The notes below the pieces were generated by a model, which saw nothing but the letters and a program-made list of their open reading frames with translations, did no database searches and was not told the DNA's origin. This document shows positions 17,294-24,360 of a stretch of DNA of 64,000 nucleotides, in pieces (position 1 is the first letter of the stretch; every line of letters starts with the position of its first letter). Source of the DNA: Mesorhizobium_L sp035547755 (GTDB lineage: Bacteria > Pseudomonadota > Alphaproteobacteria > Rhizobiales > Rhizobiaceae); assembly GCA_035547755.1 (NCBI GenBank), contig DASZUG010000002.1, positions 140,256-204,255 of the forward strand, written 5' to 3'. Both the position numbers and the translations under genes were made by a program.

Positions 17294-19588
17294 ATGGCAA
17301 GGGGCGGGATGGCCAGGAAAAAAGGGAACGAGCGCATCGAGCCAAGCTTCGACGGGCCGTCGCGCAATCGCGCCGACGACGGTCTTTCGGTGAGCGAGGA
17401 GGATCGTGTCATGCCCGCTGGCCGCCGCAAGCCGTCCGCCAACAAAAAATCCTCGAAATCGCCGTCCGTCCGAAGCCGGCGCCGCTCCAGGCCGCGGCGC
17501 GGCTTCCTGGGTTTCGTCACACGCGCGGTCTACTGGTGTTTCGTTCTGGCGATCTGGGGCGGCATCGCCTGCGCCGCCGTGGTCGCCTATTACGGCGCCA
17601 AAATGCCGAGCGCAACGACATGGGCTATCCCGGACCGGCCGCCCAATGTCAAGATCGTCTCGGTCGACGACAAGCTGATCGCCAACCGTGGGCTGACGGG
17701 CGGCGAATCGCTCGGTCTCGACGAGATGTCGCCCTATATCCCCAAGGCCATCGTCGCCATCGAAGACCGGCGCTTCTATTCGCATTTCGGCATCGACCCG
17801 ATCGGCCTGACCCGCGCCATGGTCGCGAACCTCGTCGAGGGTCATGTCTCCGAGGGTGGCTCGACCCTGACGCAGCAGCTCGCGAAAAACCTCTTCCTCA
17901 CGCCCGAGCGCACCGTTGAGCGCAAGGTTCAGGAGGTGCTCCTGGCGCTGTGGCTGGAACATAAATTCACCAAGGACCAGATCCTCGACATGTACCTCAA
18001 CCGGGTCTATTTCGGCTCGGGCGCCTATGGCGTGGAGGCGGCATCGCGCCGCTATTTCGGCAAGTCCGCGCGCGACGACACGCTTGCGGAAGCCGCGCTT
18101 CTCGCGGGACTGGTCAAGGCGCCGTCGCGGCTCTCGCCGGCACATGACCCGAAGGCCGCATGGGCGCGGGCTCAGGTCGTGCTGCAGGCCATGTACGACC
18201 AGGGGATGATCGACAAGACGCAACTTGCAACGGCGATGAAGCAGCCGGCGTCTCGCGCGCCCGCCTACTGGACCGGATCGCAGAACTATGTCGCCGACCA
18301 GGTGATGAAGGAATTGCCGGACCTGATCGGCAAGGTGAACACCGATATCGTCGTCCATACGACGGTCGATCTCGATCTCCAGAAGGTCGCGGAGAAATCG
18401 ATCCACGGCCTGATCGAGAAATATGGGGCAAAGCGCCATGTCAGCCAGGCGGCGCTCGTGTCGATCGACAATACAGGCGCCGTCCGCGCCATGATCGGCG
18501 GCGCCAACTATGCGTCGAGCCAGTATGACCGGGCCTCGGAGGCGAAACGGCAACCCGGTTCGGCCTTCAAGCCTTTCGTCTATACCGCCGCGATGGAAGC
18601 CGGCCGCACGCCCGACAGCATCCGCAATGACGCGCCGGTCAAGATCGGCAACTGGACGCCGGCGAATTATGGCGGGGAATATTTCGGCCGGGTCACGCTC
18701 GCCGAAGCATTGGCGCGCTCGCTCAATTCCGTCGCGGCCCAGCTTGTCATGGAAGTCGGCCCACAGACCGTGGTAAGCGTCGCTCACAGACTCGGCATCC
18801 AGTCCAAACTCGACCCGAACTACTCGATCGCACTTGGAACGTCGGTGGTGACGCCGCTTGAATTGACCGCGGCCTATGTGCCCTTCGCCAATGGCGGCTT
18901 CAAACCCACCGTTCATTTCGTCCGAAGCATCACCACCACAAGCGGAAAGGTGCTCTACAAATTCCCCGACAAGGCGGAGCCGCGCGTTCTGAAACCCGAG
19001 ATTGTCGGCGAGATGAACGCGATGATGAAACAGACCATCATGCATGGGACCGCCAGGCGCGCCGGATTTGGCTGGCCCGCGGCTGGCAAGACGGGCACAA
19101 GCCAGGATTATCGCGACGCGTGGTTCCTCGGCTATACGGCCAATTTGACGACCGGCGTCTGGTTCGGCAATGACGACAACTCGCCGATGAAAAGCGTAAC
19201 AGGCGGCTTTCTGCCGGCGATGGCGTGGCACGACTTCATGGCGGCCGCCCATAAGGGCGTGCCGGTCAAGGATCTGCCGGGCGATTGGCACCCCGCGCCC
19301 AACAACAACATCCCCGCGGTTGCGGTCAGCGAAGACGAGGACCAGTCGCCGCAGAACGGCAATCCTTCCATGCCGTCTTTGCTTGGCAATGGCCAGCCAC
19401 CCGTCCATGGGACGCTTCCGCCGGTGCAAGCGCCGCGGCCGCCGGCTGACCTGACATCGCGCGCCGACGATGGTGGCGATGTGACCGCGTCGATGGGCGG
19501 CCCGGTGCCTCCGGCCGATGTCGGGGGATCAAGGCAACACCACAGGCACGCGTCGATCCTGGATATCATTCTCGGCCGCACGCAGTAG
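17294..19588 (+). CDS. Class A penicillin-binding protein (PBP1-type)
   Basis: This 764-residue bifunctional peptidoglycan synthase has a basic cytoplasmic head, one membrane span (about residues 75-100), a GT51 glycosyltransferase domain (IEDRRFYSHFGID, EGGSTLTQQLAKN) and a transpeptidase domain with SAFK, SLNS and KTGTS motifs. The C-terminus is a Pro-rich, low-complexity tail of about 100 residues ending in a His-rich patch. The start could be ATG 17294 or ATG 17309; neither has a strong SD. It diverges from the beta-lactamase gene by about 110 bases. Confidence 0.93.
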   Translation: MARGGMARKKGNERIEPSFDGPSRNRADDGLSVSEEDRVMPAGRRKPSANKKSSKSPSVRSRRRSRPRRGFLGFVTRAVYWCFVLAIWGGIACAAVVAYYGAKMPSATTWAIPDRPPNVKIVSVDDKLIANRGLTGGESLGLDEMSPYIPKAIVAIEDRRFYSHFGIDPIGLTRAMVANLVEGHVSEGGSTLTQQLAKNLFLTPERTVERKVQEVLLALWLEHKFTKDQILDMYLNRVYFGSGAYGVEAASRRYFGKSARDDTLAEAALLAGLVKAPSRLSPAHDPKAAWARAQVVLQAMYDQGMIDKTQLATAMKQPASRAPAYWTGSQNYVADQVMKELPDLIGKVNTDIVVHTTVDLDLQKVAEKSIHGLIEKYGAKRHVSQAALVSIDNTGAVRAMIGGANYASSQYDRASEAKRQPGSAFKPFVYTAAMEAGRTPDSIRNDAPVKIGNWTPANYGGEYFGRVTLAEALARSLNSVAAQLVMEVGPQTVVSVAHRLGIQSKLDPNYSIALGTSVVTPLELTAAYVPFANGGFKPTVHFVRSITTTSGKVLYKFPDKAEPRVLKPEIVGEMNAMMKQTIMHGTARRAGFGWPAAGKTGTSQDYRDAWFLGYTANLTTGVWFGNDDNSPMKSVTGGFLPAMAWHDFMAAAHKGVPVKDLPGDWHPAPNNNIPAVAVSEDEDQSPQNGNPSMPSLLGNGQPPVHGTLPPVQAPRPPADLTSRADDGGDVTASMGGPVPPADVGGSRQHHRHASILDIILGRTQ

Positions 19589-19666
19589 TCGCCACGGCGC
19601 CGCAGGCGCCAGCCGGCCTCTCGCCAGAACGGCACTGCTCGTCTACATAGAGCGGGGAGAAACGAG

Positions 19667-20431
19667 ATGGCCCAGACCGACGCCCGCAAGACCGACACCC
19701 GCAAGACCCTGGTCCTGACCGGCGCGAGCCGCGGCATCGGCCACGCCACCGTGAAGCGCTTTTCGCGCGAGGGCTGGCGCGTCATCACCTGCTCCAGACA
19801 GGATTTCGCGGAAAACTGCCCGTGGCCTGCTGGGCCCGAGGACCATATCAAGGTCGATCTTGCCAATCAGGAGGATGTCGGCATCGCCATTGCCGAGATC
19901 CGGCATCGCCTGGAGGCGAATGGCGGACAGTTGCACGCGCTGGTCAACAATGCCGCCATCTCGCCCAAACGCGACGAGGGCAACCGCCTCAATTCGCTGG
20001 AAACGCCGATGCAATTGTGGCGCGACGTCTTCCAGGTTAATTTCTTTGCCCCCATCATGCTGGCGCGCGGCCTGTTCAAGGAATTGACGGCCTCCAAGGG
20101 ATCGATCGTCAATGTGACGTCCATCGCCGGCGGCCGCGTCCATCCCTTCGCCGGGACAGCCTATGCCACCTCCAAGGCCGCTCTCGCCTCGCTGACCCGC
20201 GAGATGGCGGCGGATTTCGGGCCGCATGGGGTGCGCGTCAATGCCATCGCGCCCGGCGAGATCGACACGGCGATCCTGTCGCCGGGAACCGAGAAGCTGG
20301 TGGAGAGCATTCCGCTTCGCCGGCTCGGCCAGACGGCGGAAGTGGCCGATATCATTTTCTTCCTCTGCTCCGGCCAATCGTCCTACGTCACCGGCGCCGA
20401 GATCCATATCAATGGCGGCCAGCACGTGTGA
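19667..20431 (+). CDS. SDR family oxidoreductase
   Basis: This 254-residue short-chain dehydrogenase has the cofactor motif TGASRGIG (about residues 18-25), NNAA, a Ser in NVTSIAG and the catalytic YATSK. It ends with the usual GAEIHINGGQ. An unusual insert (CPWPAGPEDH) follows the second strand. The ATG at 19667 has GGGGAG upstream. The substrate is unknown, and no neighbour on the same strand suggests a pathway. Confidence 0.87.
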   Translation: MAQTDARKTDTRKTLVLTGASRGIGHATVKRFSREGWRVITCSRQDFAENCPWPAGPEDHIKVDLANQEDVGIAIAEIRHRLEANGGQLHALVNNAAISPKRDEGNRLNSLETPMQLWRDVFQVNFFAPIMLARGLFKELTASKGSIVNVTSIAGGRVHPFAGTAYATSKAALASLTREMAADFGPHGVRVNAIAPGEIDTAILSPGTEKLVESIPLRRLGQTAEVADIIFFLCSGQSSYVTGAEIHINGGQHV

Positions 20432-20464
20432 TCACACGGATACCCGGCTCCTCGCCCATGTTTT

Positions 20465-20697
20465 GGTGCGTCCTTCGAGGCTCGCTCCGCTCGCACCTCA
20501 GGATGAGGACCGCCGGTGCCTCTTCCGCACCTCATGGTTCCTGCGGCTTGCTCCGCTCGCACCTCAGGATGAGGACCGCCGGTGCTGACTCGACCCCGAG
20601 ATGTTGAAAAGCCGGGGAATAGCGGCTTTGGCGAAGCGATAAGCTGCTGACTCCCTCATCCTGAGGTGCGAGCGAAGCGAGCCTCGAAGAACGCACC
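20465..20697. repeat. Family C palindromic repeat between convergent genes
   Basis: The left arm (GGTGCGTCCTTCGAGGCTCG, then GCTCGCACCTCAGGATGAGG) is matched by the inverse right arm ending at 20697, only four bases before the marR stop codon. A second partial direct copy lies at about 20547-20577. It fills the gap between the convergent SDR and MarR genes and could serve as a shared terminator. Confidence 0.85.
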
Positions 20698-20701
20698 GCA
20701 T

Positions 20702-21142
20702 TCACGTCAGCTTCGTCAGGAGCCTGAGCAGCGTCGCGGCTTCGCGCGCGTTGAGAGGAGCGAGCGTCTCATCTGTGATTGTCGCGGCGGCCCGGAGCAG
20801 GCCGCCGACGATTGCGCGTCCCTCTTCCGTCAGGCTGACGACGATGCGGCGGCGATCTTCCCTGTCGGGCGTCAGGCCGACAAGATTGCGCGCCTTCAAC
20901 CGGTCGATGACGCCCTTGATGGTCGCTGCATCCATGGCAACCATGACGCCAAGCTGGTTCTGCGAGGTCGAGCCGATTTCATCCAGCTTGGCGAGCGCGG
21001 CGAATTGCGGTGGCGTCAGGTCGGAAATGTGCTTCGCAAAGATCGCCACATGCCGCTGGTTGGCCTTGCGCAGGAGAAAGCCGATCTGCTCATCGAGTTC
21101 ATAGCCTTCCTCGGTCGAGGCAAGTTTTTGCCCGGCGGTCAT
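20702..21142 (-). CDS. MarR family transcription regulator
   Basis: This 146-residue winged-helix protein shows the MarR pattern: the helix segment TSQNQLGVMVAMDAATIKG and the wing DREDRRRIVVSLTEEG. It is the last gene of a six-gene leftward operon and overlaps the DUF1185 gene by ATGA. MarR proteins such as NicR and BpsR control nicotinate degradation elsewhere by sensing 6-hydroxynicotinate, which fits the operon content, but a direct relation is inference. An imperfect palindrome at 28132-28149 is a candidate operator. Confidence 0.85.
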   Translation of the reverse strand: MTAGQKLASTEEGYELDEQIGFLLRKANQRHVAIFAKHISDLTPPQFAALAKLDEIGSTSQNQLGVMVAMDAATIKGVIDRLKARNLVGLTPDREDRRRIVVSLTEEGRAIVGGLLRAAATITDETLAPLNAREAATLLRLLTKLT

Positions 21143-21720
21143 CGAAGCCCGTCCTCACCCTTGACATCGGCCGTGGCGAGACCGCCCATGCGGTTGTGGA
21201 CGCGCGGGCCGCAGGCCATGACGAGGCAAAACAGGATCTCGTCGGGGCGCGGCCCGTCCGGCATCGAAACCGTCATGGCGTCGAAATGACTGCGTACATA
21301 GGCGGCGTTGATGTGGCCGATCGGCACGTCGAGGGATGCCCCGAACGCGCCGACTTTCATCGCCGAGGGAACGATGGCCTTCGCCTTGCCGAGCCGGTCG
21401 CGCATCGCATAGCCGCCCGGTACGTGCCAGAGCGCGCCATGCTCGATCTCACCCGCCGTGCCGACGATGGCGCCCTTGCCGTAGCCATCTATCGCTCCGA
21501 TGCCGCCCAAGGCGGCAATCAGCCTGTCGGTCAGCACCAGCCCGAGCGGCTTCAGATCCTCCATTCCGGGCTGCACATCCTCGACATATTTGCCGGCAAA
21601 GGGGTTCTTCACCAGCGCCATCGCCGCCGCCCTGCGACGCGGTTCGGCCGGCGCCGACCCGCCTTCGTGCAGGATCTCCTCGGTGAGGACGGAAATGCGG
21701 CGGATCGGGAATTCAGGCAT
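21139..21720 (-). CDS. DUF1185 (amino acid synthesis family) protein
   Basis: This 193-residue protein matches the DUF1185/AA_synth family, with conserved segments LVKNPFAGKYVEDV, GYGKGAIVG, EHGALWHVPGG and GHINAAYVRSHFD. The family has known structures but, to my knowledge, no firm function. It overlaps the UPF0280 gene by 8 bases and the marR gene by 4. Because it sits with a 6-hydroxynicotinate reductase-like gene, a role in opening or hydrolysing a reduced N-ring is a testable guess. Confidence 0.75.
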   Translation of the reverse strand: MPEFPIRRISVLTEEILHEGGSAPAEPRRRAAAMALVKNPFAGKYVEDVQPGMEDLKPLGLVLTDRLIAALGGIGAIDGYGKGAIVGTAGEIEHGALWHVPGGYAMRDRLGKAKAIVPSAMKVGAFGASLDVPIGHINAAYVRSHFDAMTVSMPDGPRPDEILFCLVMACGPRVHNRMGGLATADVKGEDGLR

Positions 21721-22633
21721 GACGTGGCTCCGTGGATGGTTTGATGGGGCGACGCCTACGTTGCCTCGGGGGCGCGAAGGGGCGCAAGCTTTCGAGACGG
21801 AAACTCTCCCCGCTTATGCGGAGGTCGCCGGCGAGAAACAGCGCGGCCGCTTCGATCAGCCCGCGCTTGCGATAGCTCTCGGCAACAGCCAATCCGCGAT
21901 CGAGCGCTTCGGCGATTTCGTCACCTTCGAGCAGGCCGACATGCGTCGTGACCAGCCTTTCGCGAAGATCGCTGTCCGGCGCGAGATCGCAAGCCGGCTC
22001 GCGCCTGATCGCCGGATGTCCCGGCAGATCGACGGCATTGGCGATCAACGTCGCGGCGACATCGGCCGTGGCGCCATCCTCCGCCAGCACCGTCACTGCG
22101 TCGGCAATGCCGAGCGAGAAGCTGCGACCGCGCCAGCCGCTCGTGGCGATGCCGCGCACAGGATCCCCGGCGCGGATATGCAGCCGGTCGGAAAAGCCAT
22201 GGCCGGTGCCGGCGATCGCCGCCTTCATCGCCTGTCCCGGCGCAAGATGGACGGCGATATCGCCGCCGTCATTGACATAGGCGCGATTAAGCTTCCGGCC
22301 TTCCGTCAACGCCGCCAGCATCTCGTCCGCCACCGAACCGGCCACTGCCGCCATAGGCGTAATGAAAATATCGGCAAAACGGCAGGCGGCCTCTTCCATG
22401 CGCCGCGCGGTTGGGCCGACGAAGGAACGCGGCTTGCGCTCCGAGGGCCGGCGCAACGCGCCAAGTTCGGCAACCAGTTCGTCCAATATCGTTTCGAAAC
22501 GCCGTGCCGCCTGCCGATAGCCGGCTTCGACCTCGTCGGGCGCGCCGAAAGCCTCCACGACCAAATCGATCGGCCCGTGGTTCATGTGCAGCCGTTTGCT
22601 GCCCGGCAGCCAGGAGATTTGCGGCCCGTTCAT
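21713..22633 (-). CDS. UPF0280 (ApbE-like) family protein
   Basis: This 306-residue protein matches UPF0280, a family related to ApbE flavin transferases. Recognisable segments are FITPMAAVAGSVADEML, AYVNDGGDIAVHL and GIATSGWRGRSFSLGIADAVTVLA. It lies between the DUF1185 gene and the 6-hydroxynicotinate reductase-like gene with overlaps on both sides (8 and 4 bases), so it is part of the same pathway unit. It may modify a flavoprotein of the operon or act on a metabolite; neither is shown by sequence. Confidence 0.78.
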   Translation of the reverse strand: MNGPQISWLPGSKRLHMNHGPIDLVVEAFGAPDEVEAGYRQAARRFETILDELVAELGALRRPSERKPRSFVGPTARRMEEAACRFADIFITPMAAVAGSVADEMLAALTEGRKLNRAYVNDGGDIAVHLAPGQAMKAAIAGTGHGFSDRLHIRAGDPVRGIATSGWRGRSFSLGIADAVTVLAEDGATADVAATLIANAVDLPGHPAIRREPACDLAPDSDLRERLVTTHVGLLEGDEIAEALDRGLAVAESYRKRGLIEAAALFLAGDLRISGESFRLESLRPFAPPRQRRRRPIKPSTEPRHA

Positions 22634-24162
22634 GCCTCACCCGGCAGGCGACGCAACTGCCTGAGCGGCGGCCAGGGATTGCCGCCCGGCACGTCGCGGC
22701 CAAGGCGCGGATTGAGATATTCGCCGCCTTTCGCGATGACATCCTCGACGCTACGGATCGAACCGACATGGCCGCCGATGCGTTCGTAATCGTCGCGCCT
22801 CAGCGTGAATTCGATCGGCGCAACCAGCGCCGGCGTCGGCACGGAGCCGAAGGAGTTCTCCGGCATGCGGGCCACGTCCACCATCAGCGTGATGCCGCCG
22901 CCCGGCCAGATATAGACCGGCGCGCCGCCGCAGGTGACATAGGTTTTCAGCCCATGCACGGAGCGCGTCAGATGGACTGGATTTTCCGTCACGCCGGCGC
23001 GCAGAGAGCCGCCGGCGCCGCCGACGAAGAGCACGGTGCAAAGCGCTGGCTCGCAATTCTCCTCGATCAGATCGACGGATTTCCTGAGCCTTTCGGGGAA
23101 GGGCTTTGCGACCGGTTTCAGATTTTCATCCAGCTCGAAATAGGCGAACTGCTCGCCGGTGGTCGAGACCATCAGCAGCGACAGGCCGGGCCGCGCGCCT
23201 TTTTTCGCGTTCCACTCGCCGAGGATTTCGAGCGGATCGGCGATCAGCGTGCCGCCCCAGCCGAGTCCCGGTTCGGAAACCTTGAAATAGCGGCCGGGGG
23301 TGGAGCGCCGGCCGAGGATCTTGATCCCTGTCTCCTGCCAGCCGATGACCTTGCCGGCCTGGTGCTCGGAAACGACGCCGGTGATGTGATCGTCCACCAC
23401 CACCACCTCGTCGACGAGGTCCTTCCATTGCGAGGCAAACATGCCGATCGTCGCCGAACCGCAGCCGACGCGCATGCGGTTCTCCACCTTGCCGTCGATG
23501 ACCGGCGGCTTGCCGGACTGGACGATCAGGCTCGTGCCTCCGTCGATGGTGAGTTCGACCGGTTTCTTGTTGCAGAGGTCGAGAAGCGCTTCGCAGGTGG
23601 CGCGGCCTTCGGCCTTGGAGCCGCCGGTCAGATGCGCGACGCCGCCGAGCGACAGCATCTGCGAGCCGTATTCGCCGGTGGTGACATGGCCGACCGCCTC
23701 CCCCTTCGCCCGCACCGTCGCGGTCTCGTCGCCGACATGCCGGTCGGTGTCGATCTTGATCTTGACGCCGCAATAGGAAAATATGCCTTCCGTCACGACC
23801 GTGACGAGATCGACGCCTTCGACCTCCTGGCTGACGATGAAGGGCGCCGGCTTGTAATCGGGATAGGTCGTGCCGGCGCCGATGGCGCTGACGAAGCGTC
23901 GGCCCCTGACGAGTTCGCCATCCCACTTCTCGCCTTCGGCAAGAAAGGGCACCACCGCGCCGCCGGTCTCTTCCGAGTGTTCGAGGATGGTCAACGGATC
24001 CGAACGGACGATGTGGCCGCCGACATTGCCGTAGCGGTCGCAAGCGCCGGTGCGGCCCTCGGCAATGTAGCACATGACCGGACAGGCATCGCAGCGGATC
24101 TTGCCGCCCGCCTCCTTGGCGCCCGGATCATGCGTTTCGAAACGTTCGGAAAGTTCACTCAT
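22630..24162 (-). CDS. 6-hydroxynicotinate reductase-like flavo-iron-sulfur protein
   Basis: This 510-residue protein matches the proteins annotated as 6-hydroxynicotinate reductase, which reduce 6-hydroxynicotinate to 1,4,5,6-tetrahydro-6-oxonicotinate. An N-terminal Cys cluster (CDACPVMCYIAEGRTGACD) could hold an Fe-S centre. Other conserved stretches are IGAGTTYPDYKPAPFIVSQ and VGCGSATIGMF. The start is ATG 24162 (MSELSERFETHDPG); upstream in-frame sequence is only the family A repeat. The gene overlaps UPF0280 by ATGA and follows the Mo hydroxylase gene. Substrate assignment rests on family naming and context. Confidence 0.72.
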   Translation of the reverse strand: MSELSERFETHDPGAKEAGGKIRCDACPVMCYIAEGRTGACDRYGNVGGHIVRSDPLTILEHSEETGGAVVPFLAEGEKWDGELVRGRRFVSAIGAGTTYPDYKPAPFIVSQEVEGVDLVTVVTEGIFSYCGVKIKIDTDRHVGDETATVRAKGEAVGHVTTGEYGSQMLSLGGVAHLTGGSKAEGRATCEALLDLCNKKPVELTIDGGTSLIVQSGKPPVIDGKVENRMRVGCGSATIGMFASQWKDLVDEVVVVDDHITGVVSEHQAGKVIGWQETGIKILGRRSTPGRYFKVSEPGLGWGGTLIADPLEILGEWNAKKGARPGLSLLMVSTTGEQFAYFELDENLKPVAKPFPERLRKSVDLIEENCEPALCTVLFVGGAGGSLRAGVTENPVHLTRSVHGLKTYVTCGGAPVYIWPGGGITLMVDVARMPENSFGSVPTPALVAPIEFTLRRDDYERIGGHVGSIRSVEDVIAKGGEYLNPRLGRDVPGGNPWPPLRQLRRLPGEA

Positions 24163-24170
24163 GGGCGCCG

Positions 24171-24350
24171 CCTTTCCCTCCCCCTCGAGGGGAGGGTGGA
24201 CAATCGCCGGAGGCGATTGGACGGGTGGGGTCGCAGCCAACGGGCGTGACGTTCCTCTTTTTGAACGAAGTAAGGTTGAGAACGGCCGCGAGCACCCCAC
24301 CCCGATCCGCTTCGGGGATCGACCCTCCCCTCAAGGGGGAGGGAAAGGCG
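24171..24350. repeat. Family A palindromic repeat within the N-heterocycle operon
   Basis: Left arm CCCTCCCCCTCGAGGGGAGG with a nested CAATCGCC-GGAGG-GGCGATTG hairpin; right arm CCCTCCCCTCAAGGGGGAGG. It fills the 198-base gap between the Mo-hydroxylase gene and the reductase gene, which run in the same direction. It could form a strong mRNA hairpin inside the operon. Confidence 0.8.
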
Positions 24351-24360
24351 CGCGCCCGGC

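Noticed and set aside
17237..19429. Open frame of about 730 codons opposite the PBP gene
   Set aside because: It shows no family motifs and is fully explained by the codon pattern of the PBP gene.
24163..24300. Longer N-terminus of the 6-hydroxynicotinate reductase-like protein encoded by the repeat
   Set aside because: Unlike the polA and Mo-hydroxylase cases, a normal ATG with family-like sequence lies just after the repeat, so translation of the repeat is not needed.
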